Shown piece by piece: positions 39,138 to 50,039 of a DNA stretch of 64,000 bases. The stretch lies in contig JAUJNB010000005.1 in the NCBI GenBank assembly GCA_030446545.1, forward strand, positions 65,519 through 129,518, in the 5' to 3' direction. Positions within the stretch are counted from its first letter, which is position 1, and each line of letters starts with the position of its first letter. Made by a program: the position numbers and the translations under genes. The notes beneath the pieces are model-generated. The model ran no database searches. It was not told the origin of the DNA and saw only the letters and a list, made by a program, of their open reading frames with translations. The stretch is from Acidimicrobiales bacterium. GTDB taxonomy: Bacteria; Actinomycetota; Acidimicrobiia; Acidimicrobiales; CADCSY01.

Positions 39138-40076
39138 CTATCGCTCGCCGGCCGCGCTCGGCTCCAACCGGAGCCGCCCGTCCCGGCGCGCCACCCGCCG
39201 TCGACCACCGACCTCGGTGGCCCGCCAGACCCCCCTCGCCACCGCCAGCACCCGCTCGACGGTGGCGCGGTCGGGGGGATGGCCCGCCTCCGACACCAGC
39301 CATCTCCGAACGGCCCGGCGGGCGAGGGGCAGGGGGGCGTGGGCCAGGGCCGAGGCGTCGGTCGGGTCGAGGGCAGCGGCGAGACGCTCGAGCAGGCGGG
39401 CGTCGTCTCCCAGGAGACCGGCGTTGCGGGCCATCACGGCAGCCACGTCGCGCTCGGCCACCCGGTCGAGCAGGGGCAGCACCTCGTGGCGGACGCGGTT
39501 GCGCCGCAGGCCGGGGTCGGCGTTGGTGGGGTCGTCGAGCGGCTGGATGCCCAGGCTGGCGCACAGGGCCAGCGTGTCGGCCCGGCGCAGGGCCAGCAGC
39601 GGCTTGGCCGGACCGGGACGCATGCCCGCCAGCCCGTCCAGCCCGGCGCCGCGCAGGAGGTTGAGCACGACCGTCTCGGCCTGGTCGTCGGCGGTGTGAC
39701 CGGTCATGGCCCCGGCCGGGAGCACCGACCGCCGGGCGGCGCGGGCCCGGGCCTCGAGGTTTGGCCCGGGGGCCACGACGGCTCGCCGGGCGACGAAATC
39801 GGCGCCCAGGCGCACGGCCAGGGTCCGCACCACCTCGGCCTCCGCCGCCGAGCCGGCTCGAAGCCCGTGGTCGACGTGCACGGCGGTCACGGCACAGCCG
39901 GCCTCGACGGCGAGGACCAGCAGCGCGCTCGAGTCGGGTCCACCCGATACCGCCGCCGCCACCGCCGTCCCGGCGGCCGGGAAGCGACAACCGGCGAGCA
40001 GGCGCGGGACGAGGCCTCGGGTGTCTCGCCCCTCCGAGCCCGGCTCAGCCGGCGACGGTGGCCCCGCCTGAGGCAA
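39138..40076 (-). CDS. tilS: tRNA(Ile)-lysidine synthase
   Basis: Modifies C34 of tRNA-Ile(CAU) to lysidine, essential for reading AUA. The 312-residue protein has the PP-loop AAAVSGGPDSSALLVLA, VHVDHGLRAGSAAEAEVV, GHTADDQAETVVLNLLRGAG and DPTNADPGLRRNRVRHEVLP. It is a short form lacking the long C-terminal domains of E. coli TilS. The only in-frame start found is TTG 40076, which makes it overlap the zinc protease gene by 32 bases. Confidence 0.94.
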   Translation of the reverse strand: MPQAGPPSPAEPGSEGRDTRGLVPRLLAGCRFPAAGTAVAAAVSGGPDSSALLVLAVEAGCAVTAVHVDHGLRAGSAAEAEVVRTLAVRLGADFVARRAVVAPGPNLEARARAARRSVLPAGAMTGHTADDQAETVVLNLLRGAGLDGLAGMRPGPAKPLLALRRADTLALCASLGIQPLDDPTNADPGLRRNRVRHEVLPLLDRVAERDVAAVMARNAGLLGDDARLLERLAAALDPTDASALAHAPLPLARRAVRRWLVSEAGHPPDRATVERVLAVARGVWRATEVGGRRRVARRDGRLRLEPSAAGER

Positions 40077-41136
40077 CCGGGGCTCCGACCCGGCGCATCC
40101 AGGCCGCCGGCTCCCGGATCTCGGCCAGGCTGGGGAGCATCTCCGGCCCCTCCCAGGCCCGGTTCAGGTACTCCGGGCCACCTTCGGCCTCGACGGCCTC
40201 GATGAAGCGCTCCCCCTGCTCGTACTGCTTGAGCTTGGCTTCCAGGCCGACCAGCTTCTGGACAACCTTGGCCACCCCCGAGGTGCTGGCCCGGCGCTGG
40301 TGCAGGACCCGCCCGAAACGCGCGGCCGAGGGAACGCGGCCGGCGCCGGCCCGGTCCATGGTGACGTCGCCATGGCCCTCGAGCAGGCTCATCATTCCCC
40401 CGATCTGGCCCAGGAGCTGGTGCTGGTCGGGCGTGGCCAGCAGCGCCACCAGACCCCCCTCGTCGAGCGGGTTGCGCCCGGCCCGAAGTTCGTCGACGGC
40501 CCGGCGCAGGGCGGCCAGGAAGCGCTTGGGGTCGGGTTCGATGCTGCCCAGGCTGGCCTCGACCAGCGAGAGGAAGTGCCCCCGCAACCAGGGGATGCCG
40601 GTGAACTGGGCCCGATGGGTGACCTCGTGGAGGGCGAGCCACAGCCGGAACTCCCGGGGGGGGAAGGCGAAGCGCTTCTCCAGGGCCAACACGTTGGGCC
40701 CGACGTAGTAGACGATGTCCTGGTCGACCGCCGTCTCGTCGTCGACCACCAGAAGGTCGTACTGACCGAGCACGCGGGTCGACATCCAGCCCAGCAGGGT
40801 GCCCACCTCCACCCCGGTCAGGGTGCGGGTGGCCCGGGCGGCCACGGCGTTGGTGGGCATGCGCTCGCCCAACCGCTCGGTGAGGGGGCTGAGCATGCGC
40901 TGGAACGAGGCCAGGTTGGCCCGGACCCATCCGGCCCGGTCGGTGACGCGGGCCCGGGCCGGGCCGGCCAGGGAGACCAGCCCGGTGGCCTCGGCCACCA
41001 ACACCTCCGCCTCAGCCGTGAGCTCGGCGAAGTCGGGCGCCAGCGAGTCGGCGTGGTAGGAGTCGGCCAGGGGCTCCCGACCGGCGATGCGCACCGCCAC
41101 CTTCTCGGCCACGTCCCAGCCGATGGGGTCAGCCAC
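40045..41136 (-). CDS. zinc-dependent metalloprotease, DUF2342 type
   Basis: A 363-residue actinobacterial protein of the DUF2342 family, sometimes listed as F420-biosynthesis associated. The zinc motif LHEVTHRAQF (HExxH) lies near residue 168, preceded by VYYVGPNVLALEKRFAFPPREF and followed by a third-ligand candidate in MMSLLEGHGDVTMD. Long helices at the C-terminus end in EGPEMLPSLAEI. The substrate is unknown. It starts with GTG 41136, with GAGAAAGG upstream, 15 bases after a small membrane protein gene. Confidence 0.92.
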   Translation of the reverse strand: MADPIGWDVAEKVAVRIAGREPLADSYHADSLAPDFAELTAEAEVLVAEATGLVSLAGPARARVTDRAGWVRANLASFQRMLSPLTERLGERMPTNAVAARATRTLTGVEVGTLLGWMSTRVLGQYDLLVVDDETAVDQDIVYYVGPNVLALEKRFAFPPREFRLWLALHEVTHRAQFTGIPWLRGHFLSLVEASLGSIEPDPKRFLAALRRAVDELRAGRNPLDEGGLVALLATPDQHQLLGQIGGMMSLLEGHGDVTMDRAGAGRVPSAARFGRVLHQRRASTSGVAKVVQKLVGLEAKLKQYEQGERFIEAVEAEGGPEYLNRAWEGPEMLPSLAEIREPAAWMRRVGAPVASGGATVAG

Positions 41137-41151
41137 GACGCTGCACCTTTC

Positions 41152-41310
41152 TCAACGTTCGTTCCTCGGGTACTTGAGGGCCTGCACCTTCTTCAAGTAC
41201 CCGGCGATGATGACCACCACCAAGAGGACTCCACCCGCCGCCAGCGGGACGCCGATCCAGTAGTGCCACACCTGGGCGGCCAGCAGCGAGGCCTCGTGCA
41301 GAAGATCCAT
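41152..41310 (-). CDS. 52-residue single-pass membrane protein
   Basis: A small gene: ATG 41310 to TGA 41154. The product begins MDLLHEASLLAAQVWHYW, continues with one membrane helix (IGVPLAAGGVLLVVVIIAGYL) and ends in a basic tail KKVQALKYPRNER. The gene stops 15 bases before the zinc protease start, and third codon positions are almost all G or C, so I take it as real. It may anchor or regulate the neighbouring protease; no family is recognised. Confidence 0.7.
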   Translation of the reverse strand: MDLLHEASLLAAQVWHYWIGVPLAAGGVLLVVVIIAGYLKKVQALKYPRNER

Positions 41311-41354
41311 CCCGCCATGGTAGGCCGCCTCTTCTCACCACAGGCCGGCGGGCG

Positions 41355-41519
41355 TCACGTGGCCAACTTGCGGCCCCTGGTGCGGGGCACGCTCATGGGC
41401 TCGTGCACGCTGCAGTAGCAACCGTCGTTGTAGATCGACAACCGCGTGTGGCACCCCTCTTCTCGGCACACCCGACCCGCCTGGGCCCGGACGCAGGGTC
41501 GCTCCTCGCTCGGGGTCAC
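41355..41519 (-). CDS. 54-residue Cys-rich zinc-binding-like protein
   Basis: The GTG start at 41519 overlaps the rsrA stop (GTGA). The product has Cys9, Cys18, Cys23, Cys34, Cys36 and His39 in the pattern CREEGCHTRLSIYND then GCYCSVHEP. A CxxxxC..CxC..H arrangement with TRLSxYN is found as a small zinc module at the ends of some actinobacterial regulators. Coupling to the redox-sensing anti-sigma factor suggests a role in the thiol stress circuit, which is inference. Confidence 0.72.
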   Translation of the reverse strand: MTPSEERPCVRAQAGRVCREEGCHTRLSIYNDGCYCSVHEPMSVPRTRGRKLAT

Positions 41520-41803
41520 GGAGCCTCGGGAAGCTCCCGCAGCACTTGGGCGACCCGGTCCTTGAGCCCCGGCGGTAATTCCTTTTCCCGACAGCAGGTG
41601 GAGACGACCAGCCGCAGCTCGGCCTCGAAATCGTAGGTCTCCAGACAACCGTTGCAGGCCTCGAGGTGGCCGCGGATCATGGACCGCCGTTCGACGGTGA
41701 GCTCGCCGTCGAGGAACCCGTAGAGCTCGGTCAGCGACTCCCGGCAGTCGGTGTCGCTCCCGCGCTCAGTGGACCTGGGCGGTGGGATCGGCTGGCTGGT
41801 CAT
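41516..41803 (-). CDS. rsrA: RsrA-type zinc anti-sigma factor
   Basis: A 95-residue anti-sigma factor. Cys20 in [16 protein letters not shown], then the ZAS motif HLEACNGC (His46, Cys50, Cys53) and Cys70-Cys71. In Streptomyces RsrA, oxidation of these cysteines releases zinc and frees SigR. The ATG at 41803 follows GGGGGAG and lies inside the 3' end of the sigma gene (38-base overlap), the usual coupling. Symbol given by family likeness. Confidence 0.92.
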   Translation of the reverse strand: MTSQPIPPPRSTERGSDTDCRESLTELYGFLDGELTVERRSMIRGHLEACNGCLETYDFEAELRLVVSTCCREKELPPGLKDRVAQVLRELPEAP

Positions 41804-42440
41804 CTCCCCCTTCTCGATCGGTCCTCCACGAGGTGGCCGTACCCTCCTCCGCTTCTTCGTTCGACGCCGACACGAGTTCATCGCCGATCAGCCGTCGCTG
41901 GACGGCAAAGTCGTACAACCGCTTTTGCAGGCCCTTTCTTCCGCGGTGCAGCCGGCTCATCACCGTTCCGATGGGGATCTCGAGAATCTCGGCAATCTCC
42001 TTGTACGAGAAGCCTTCCACGTCGGCCAGGAGCACGGCGATGCGGAACTGCTCGGGGAGGTCCTCGACGGCGTCTTTGACCTCGGTCTCGGTGAACAGGT
42101 CGAGGAGCTCGTCCTCGGCACTGCGCGTGGCCCGGGCGCTCTCGAGGCCTCCCAGGCGACGGAAGAGGTAGAAGTCCTCGATGTCGTCGAGATTGGTCTC
42201 TTCGGGCCGGCGCTGCTGGGACCGGTAGCGGTTGATGTAGGTGTTGGTCAGGATCCGGTAGAGCCAGGCTTTGAGGTTGGTGCCCTCTTGGAAGCCGCCG
42301 AAGCCCCGGAAGGCCTTGAGGTAGGTCTCCTGCACCAGGTCCTCGGCGTCGGCCGGCTTGCGGGTCATGCGCAGGGCCGCCGAGTACAACGACGGCATGA
42401 GCTCCATCGCCTGGTCGGCGAACGTCGCAGGATCGGCCAT
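41766..42440 (-). CDS. ECF sigma factor, SigR/SigH type
   Basis: A 224-residue ECF sigma factor for thiol-oxidative stress. Region 2 reads [42 protein letters not shown] (split here by helices 2.1-2.4) and region 4 reads [45 protein letters not shown], the group's typical helix-turn-helix. ATG 42440 lies only three bases after the 3' end of tRNA-Thr, so no ribosome binding site exists outside the tRNA; ATG 42398, preceded by GATGGAG, is an alternative but would drop conserved residues. Confidence 0.94.
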   Translation of the reverse strand: MADPATFADQAMELMPSLYSAALRMTRKPADAEDLVQETYLKAFRGFGGFQEGTNLKAWLYRILTNTYINRYRSQQRRPEETNLDDIEDFYLFRRLGGLESARATRSAEDELLDLFTETEVKDAVEDLPEQFRIAVLLADVEGFSYKEIAEILEIPIGTVMSRLHRGRKGLQKRLYDFAVQRRLIGDELVSASNEEAEEGTATSWRTDREGGDDQPADPTAQVH

Positions 42441-42443
42441 GAG

Positions 42444-42516
42444 AGCCCGAGAGGGGAATCGAACCCCTGACCTACGCTTTACGAGAGCGTCGCTCTGCCG
42501 TCTGAGCTACTCGGGC
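42444..42516 (-). tRNA. tRNA-Thr (anticodon CGT)
   Basis: A complete 73-base cloverleaf: acceptor GCCCGAG paired with CTCGGGC, D-arm GCTC/GAGC, anticodon stem ACGCT/AGCGT with loop CTCGTAA (anticodon CGT, reading ACG), and T-arm AGGGG-TTCGATT-CCCCT. The discriminator base is T and CCA is not encoded. It shares strand and close spacing with the sigma gene downstream. Confidence 0.97.
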
Positions 42517-42586
42517 CGGCGGACGGTAGGGGCTCACGCTAGCGCCGACGAGGCTCGGACCCCGCCTCGCTCGGCCGGTCGACCCC

Positions 42587-43639
42587 CTACCTGGAGGGCG
42601 ACCCTGCCGGCAGGCGGAGGAGCAGGCCCTGGAGGAGCAGAGTCTCGTTGGGGTTGCGCAGCAGCGCCGCCGACGCCGCGGTGATGGCGTCGAGCCCGGC
42701 GATGACCGGCCGGGAATCGGTCTCGGGCCCGGCCAGCGCCTCACGGTAGCGATCGGCCAGGGTGGCCATCCCGAAGCGCAGCTCTTCGGTCCGGTGGCGG
42801 CGTAGGGCCCGGCGCTGCGACGCCTCCACCCGCCCACGCCCCGACCCTCGCTCGCCGGTGGCGGTCACCCTCTCCTCCAGGGCGGCCACCTCCTCCGCCT
42901 GGGCCCGGCGCAGGGGCTCGGCCGCCTCCTCCACCAGCTCCAGGAGCTCGGCCACCACCACCGCCACCACCGCCCCGCTGCCGTCGAGCCGTTCCGGTAC
43001 CCCGGCCCACGCCTCACGGCGGCGGGCCAGCCCGGGGTCGCTGACCAGGAGGCGGGCCCGGTCGAGGCTCCCGCCGGCCGCGGCCGCCGCCGTGGTGGCC
43101 CGGGCCTCCTCCACTCCTTCCTCCAGGAGCAGGTCCAAGAGGGTGGACCGGGGGACGGGGGCCACGTCGATGCGCACACACCGCGAGGCGATGGTGACCA
43201 GCTCGGGCGGCACCGTGTCGGCCAGCACGACGAACACGGTGCTCTCCGGCGGCTCCTCGATGGTCTTGAGCAGCGCCGGCCCCACCCGCTGCACCCGGTG
43301 GAAGTCGGCGAGCACCAGCACCTTGCGCCGACCCTCGATCGGGCTGCGTACCGCCACCCGGGAGATCTCCTCAGCGTCGGTGATGCGCAGGAACGCCCCC
43401 TCCGGCACGAAGGTCATGGCGTCGGGATGCTCACCCGCCAGGGCCAGCCGGCAGTCGCGACAGGTTCCGCACCCTCCCTCCGGGCACAGCAGGGCAGCGG
43501 CGAAGGCGACGGCCGCGGCGGCCGTCCCGGCACCGGCGGGGCCGGCGAGGAGGTAGGCGTGCACGGGTTCGACGCTCGCGGCCCGGAGCTGGCCCACCAG
43601 TTGGGGCTGGCCGCGGACACCGGAGAACGCGTCGCTCAC
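42587..43639 (-). CDS. holB: DNA polymerase III delta' subunit
   Basis: Part of the clamp loader. The 350-residue protein has a P-loop-like AGPAGAGTAAAAVAFAAALLC (no Lys, as is common in delta'), a zinc-binding Cys cluster CPEGGCGTCRDCRLAL, KVLVLADFHRVQRVGPALLKTIEEPPE and the SRC motif ASRCVRI. GTG 43639 overlaps the tmk stop (GTGA); tmk-holB is the usual order. Confidence 0.93.
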   Translation of the reverse strand: MSDAFSGVRGQPQLVGQLRAASVEPVHAYLLAGPAGAGTAAAAVAFAAALLCPEGGCGTCRDCRLALAGEHPDAMTFVPEGAFLRITDAEEISRVAVRSPIEGRRKVLVLADFHRVQRVGPALLKTIEEPPESTVFVVLADTVPPELVTIASRCVRIDVAPVPRSTLLDLLLEEGVEEARATTAAAAAGGSLDRARLLVSDPGLARRREAWAGVPERLDGSGAVVAVVVAELLELVEEAAEPLRRAQAEEVAALEERVTATGERGSGRGRVEASQRRALRRHRTEELRFGMATLADRYREALAGPETDSRPVIAGLDAITAASAALLRNPNETLLLQGLLLRLPAGSPSR

Positions 43640-44292
43640 GGTCCGTTCTCCGGGCCCCGACCGGCGCCGAGCGCGGTACCGGCACCGGAGAACGGGGGTA
43701 GGCGGGCGGCCACGGCGTCCCACACCCGCCGGCCCACCTCCTCGGGGGTGCCGGCGGCGTCGACCACCAACCACCGGGAGGGATCGGCGGCGGCCAGGGC
43801 CGCGAAACCCTCGGCCACCCGGTGGTGGAAGGCGTCCCCCGCCGCCTCCAGGCGGTCGAGGTGGGCGTCCCGCCGGGTGGTGGCCAGGGTCGGGTCCAAG
43901 TCCAGGAGCACCACCACGTCGGCCTCCAGCCCCGAGGTGGCGAAGCGCGACAGGGAGGCGACGTCGTCGAGGGCCAGGCCCCGGCCGTAGCCCTGGTAGG
44001 CCAGCGAGGAGCCCACGAAGCGGTCGCTGACCACGTGGCGACCGGCGGCCAGGGCCGGGGCCACCACCTCGGCCACGTGTTGGGCCCGGGCCGCGGCCAT
44101 GAGCAGGGCCTCCGTCCGGGGGTCGAGGTCGAACCCAGCCGGCTGCAGGAGCAGGGTACGGACGCGCTCGCCCACCTCGGTCCCCCCCGGCTCCCGGGTG
44201 AGCAGGGCGTCGAGGCGGGGGGCCAGAAGGGCGGCCTGGGTGGACTTGCCCACCGCCTCTCCCCCTTCGAGGACGACGAGTCGGCCCCGCAT
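43636..44292 (-). CDS. tmk: thymidylate kinase
   Basis: Phosphorylates dTMP to dTDP. The 218-residue protein begins RGRLVVLEGGEAVGKSTQAALL (P-loop), has LLTREPGGTEVGERVR with the DR(Y/H)-type VVSDRFVGSSLAYQGYGRGL, and ends in a Pro/Gly-rich tail after DAVAARLPPF. A GTG one codon before the ATG is an alternative start; both overlap the exporter's stop. Confidence 0.95.
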   Translation of the reverse strand: MRGRLVVLEGGEAVGKSTQAALLAPRLDALLTREPGGTEVGERVRTLLLQPAGFDLDPRTEALLMAAARAQHVAEVVAPALAAGRHVVSDRFVGSSLAYQGYGRGLALDDVASLSRFATSGLEADVVVLLDLDPTLATTRRDAHLDRLEAAGDAFHHRVAEGFAALAAADPSRWLVVDAAGTPEEVGRRVWDAVAARLPPFSGAGTALGAGRGPENGP

Positions 44293-45803
44293 CACGACGA
44301 ACCCTCACCCTGGCGGGTCTCCCTCAGGACCCGACCGGCGGCCAGACCGGCCACGACGATGATGACGGCCGCCAGCCACAGGGTCAGGCGCACCCCCGGG
44401 ATGCTGATGGTCAGCGCCCCCCAGGAGACCTCCTCACCGACGAAGCCACCGAAGAGGCGACCGAGGGCCCCGGCGAGGAAGGGCCCGACGGCAAAGGAGA
44501 TGAGCAGGCACAGGCGGACCACGGTGTAGAGGGCGGTGAAGGTGCGGCCCCGCAGGTCGTCCGAGACGTGCTCCTGGAGGATGGTGTAGCCGAGGACGTA
44601 GGCGCAACCGGCGCCCACTCCGAGCAAGGCGACGAGGAAGAGGGCCGGGATGAGCGTCGACATGGACGCTCCGGCCAGGAGTGAGACGCCGGCCAGGACG
44701 ACCGCCCCGCTGAAGGCCCGGGGCCGGTTCAGACGGGCGTTCAACACCGAGACGCCCACCACCCCGGAGGCCACTCCGGCACCCAGGGCGAAGATCACCA
44801 GGCCGAAGCCGGCCGTGCCCCCGCCCAGCACCTTCTCGGTGAACAGGGGACCGAGGGGCACGAGCATCCCTCCACCGATGAGCCCGGTGCCCAGGCCCAC
44901 CATGACGGCGGTCACGATCCGGCTGGAGGCGATGAAGTGCCAGCCCTCCTTGAACTCGGTGAAGGTCCCGCTGAGGTCGATCCGACGGCGCGCCGATGTC
45001 ACCTCCGGGCGCCGACCCCCGAACCGCAGCGTCGAGATCAACACCGCCGACAAGAAGAAGGTGAGCACGTCGAAGTAGACGGCCAACGACGAGTCCTTCA
45101 GGAAGGCCAGGGCCGGGTTGGCGCCGAGGATGTCGGCCAACTTGGCCAGCGCGGCGAACAGGGCGGCGGCGATGGGGATCGACCCGTAGGCGGCCACCAT
45201 GGACAGTGAGTTGGCGGTGGCCAGATGGTCGGTCGGCACCATGTTGGGGGTCTCGGCCTCCTTGGCCGGCGACCACATCACGGTGAGCAGCTCCAGCAGG
45301 AACGAGACGACGACGAGTTGGGGGATCGTGTCGACCAAGGGCAGGGCGAGCAGTACCAGGCCCCGACCGATGTCGCAGCCCACCATGACCCGCTTGCGGT
45401 CCCAGCGGTCGAGCAGCACCCCGGCCACCGGCGCCAGGAAAAAGCCGGGCAGGATGCGCGCCGTCATCACCACCCCGATGGCGCCGGCTCCGCCGATCCG
45501 CTCGGCGATGGCGACGACGGCGAGGAAGCCGATCCAGTCGCCCAGGGCCGACACCACCTGGGCCAGCCACAGACGGAAGAAGTCGTGGGAGCCGAAGAGC
45601 CGCACCGTGGCCGAGCGGGCTGGGCCTCGATCCAGGTGGGCCACGGGCTGGGTGGGGAGGTCGGCGGCGGCCGTCGCTGCGTCCCCGGTGGGCCCCGCTC
45701 CACCCTCGGTGACCCCGATGTCCTCTTCGAGGTGGTCCTCGTTCCCGGGGTCGGAGTGCGGGTGGCGGAGCACAGGGTCCCGCGGGCGTCGGGCCTGGGC
45801 CAC
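44292..45803 (-). CDS. major facilitator superfamily exporter
   Basis: A 503-residue membrane protein with about 12 helices after an acidic 65-residue N-terminal extension. The MFS loop motif appears as GVLLDRWDRKRVMVGCD between helices 2 and 3, and the protein resembles the drug-exporter type MFS_3 (EnhA/TetV-like), for example PAKEAETPNMVPTDHLATANSL. The substrate is unknown. It overlaps tmk by one to four bases, so it may be in the same transcript. Confidence 0.9.
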   Translation of the reverse strand: MAQARRPRDPVLRHPHSDPGNEDHLEEDIGVTEGGAGPTGDAATAAADLPTQPVAHLDRGPARSATVRLFGSHDFFRLWLAQVVSALGDWIGFLAVVAIAERIGGAGAIGVVMTARILPGFFLAPVAGVLLDRWDRKRVMVGCDIGRGLVLLALPLVDTIPQLVVVSFLLELLTVMWSPAKEAETPNMVPTDHLATANSLSMVAAYGSIPIAAALFAALAKLADILGANPALAFLKDSSLAVYFDVLTFFLSAVLISTLRFGGRRPEVTSARRRIDLSGTFTEFKEGWHFIASSRIVTAVMVGLGTGLIGGGMLVPLGPLFTEKVLGGGTAGFGLVIFALGAGVASGVVGVSVLNARLNRPRAFSGAVVLAGVSLLAGASMSTLIPALFLVALLGVGAGCAYVLGYTILQEHVSDDLRGRTFTALYTVVRLCLLISFAVGPFLAGALGRLFGGFVGEEVSWGALTISIPGVRLTLWLAAVIIVVAGLAAGRVLRETRQGEGSS

Positions 45804-45910
45804 GGGGAGCAGCCTACCTAGGTGGCCTTGGCCGGACCGCTGGCCCGCCGCCCCGGGCGGAGGCCGTGGGCTCGACGGGTGACCTCCGCCCGTGACCCGG
45901 CTGCGCCCTG

Positions 45911-46036
45911 ATGGCCGCGGTCACCGACGGTCGCCTGGAGGACATCTGCACCCGGCGCAGGGTGCGGGTACTGGGGGTCTTCGGCGGCGCCGCCGGACCG
46001 TCGTCGGTCGAACCCGGCGACGTCGACGTCGCCGCG
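45911..46036 (+). pseudogene. N-terminal fragment of a MNT-type nucleotidyltransferase
   Basis: On the plus strand an ATG at 45911 begins [19 protein letters not shown] followed by [15 protein letters not shown]. This matches the start of minimal nucleotidyltransferases (LCxRHGVxRLAVFGSAARG then SDxD), with the GG and DVD at the correct spacing of ten residues. The first catalytic Ser is Gly here. After about 42 codons the frame runs into the 3' end of topA on the other strand, so the rest of the gene and any HEPN partner are missing. Confidence 0.5.
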
Positions 46037-46043
46037 GCTCCGC

Positions 46044-48802
<2,759 letters not shown>

Positions 48803-48833
48803 GCCTCCACCCAAACCGGGCACCGGGGGGATG

Positions 48834-50039
48834 TCAAACGGCGCCGAGCGGCTCGAGGAGCCGCACGGCCCGGCCACGCCAGCGGGGACGGAAGGCGTAG
48901 ACACAGGCCAGACGCAGCCGGGTTGCGGCGGCGTAGGCGTCCAGACCGGCGACGACCGCCGCAGTGGGGCGGTAGCCGTCGAGGAGAGCGGAGCCGGCGG
49001 AGGCGGCCCGCTCGGGCCCACACCAGCCCTGCAGCACCCGCAGCTCCAGGTGCACCGCCAGGTTGGCCAGGTCGAGGGCGGGATCGCCCAGGGCCAGGGT
49101 GTCGAGGTCGAGCAGGCCGACCCGGTCGCCGTCGTCCACCAGCACCTGTTTGTCGTGCAGGTCACGGTGCACGACTGCGGTGGTGGCCGGGTCGACAAGA
49201 CGATCGAAGCGGGTGCGCAGGTCCTCGAGGGCCCGACGGGCCGACGAGACGGCCGCCGCCGGGAGGACCTCGTGGGCCACGGCATGGTCCACCCACTTCC
49301 TGGCCACGTGCCACTCGGCGCCGACGTCGTGGTGGGCCAGCCCGGGGGCGGGCTCGGCCCCGTGCAGGGCCCGGAGGGCTGCTCCCGCCGCACAGAAGGC
49401 AGCCTCGACCTGGCCATCGGTCGTCCCCACGTCACCCAACAGCGCATGCAGCGGTCGTCCGGGAAGCTCGGCCGACTCGAGGCTCCCGGCGGCGGCGTCG
49501 GAAGCCACCACGTCGGGTACACGCACCCCGCCCACGGCCACCCCGTCGGGCCGGCGGACCGTGGGCCCGGGCCGGCTGAGCTTGCGGTAGGTGACGACCG
49601 CCCCCCGGGTGACCCGCACCACCGCTCGGCGCTCGGGTCGGTGCACGACCAACTCCGAGCCGGGGGCGCCGACCACGTCGGCCAGGTCGACCAGGCGACG
49701 GTCGGCCCCTCCGGCCTGGAGCATCACGCCGGTGTCCTCCACCACCGCAACCCGACCGGGGGCCGTCACCGCCGTCTGGCCGGCGACGGTCCGCAACCGG
49801 GCCGGATCGGCGAACCACTGCCCGGCCACCGTCGAGGTGCCGTCGCGGTACTCGAGCAAGAGGTGATCGGGCGAGCGGGGCCAGGACCGGGCCAGGAGCA
49901 GCGTCCGGCCGCTGCTCGGGCTGACCACCTCGGCCAGTCCCGACAGGCCCCACCCGTCGTCGCCCTCGACGGCCGGGGCGCCGGCAGCAGGCGGCGTCGT
50001 GGGAGGTGTCCGGTCAGCAGCCGAGCCGGCGACCCCCAT
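48834..50039 (-). CDS. APH-family phosphotransferase (sugar-kinase-like), second copy
   Basis: A 401-residue protein of the aminoglycoside phosphotransferase/maltokinase fold. The catalytic loop is [13 protein letters not shown] (Asp, with Gln where most APH enzymes have Asn) and the metal motif is [19 protein letters not shown]. The N-terminal lobe has strands such as [15 protein letters not shown]. Gln at this place is found in maltokinase-like sugar kinases. ATG 50039 shares one base with the stop of the first APH gene. The target is likely a sugar of the nearby glycan pathway, by context only. Confidence 0.85.
   Translation of the reverse strand: MGVAGSAADRTPPTTPPAAGAPAVEGDDGWGLSGLAEVVSPSSGRTLLLARSWPRSPDHLLLEYRDGTSTVAGQWFADPARLRTVAGQTAVTAPGRVAVVEDTGVMLQAGGADRRLVDLADVVGAPGSELVVHRPERRAVVRVTRGAVVTYRKLSRPGPTVRRPDGVAVGGVRVPDVVASDAAAGSLESAELPGRPLHALLGDVGTTDGQVEAAFCAAGAALRALHGAEPAPGLAHHDVGAEWHVARKWVDHAVAHEVLPAAAVSSARRALEDLRTRFDRLVDPATTAVVHRDLHDKQVLVDDGDRVGLLDLDTLALGDPALDLANLAVHLELRVLQGWCGPERAASAGSALLDGYRPTAAVVAGLDAYAAATRLRLACVYAFRPRWRGRAVRLLEPLGAV

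Noticed and set aside
42445-42470. GGGAAT near the sigma gene as a SigR autoregulatory promoter
   Set aside because: The word lies on the opposite strand within the tRNA T-arm and is explained by tRNA structure.
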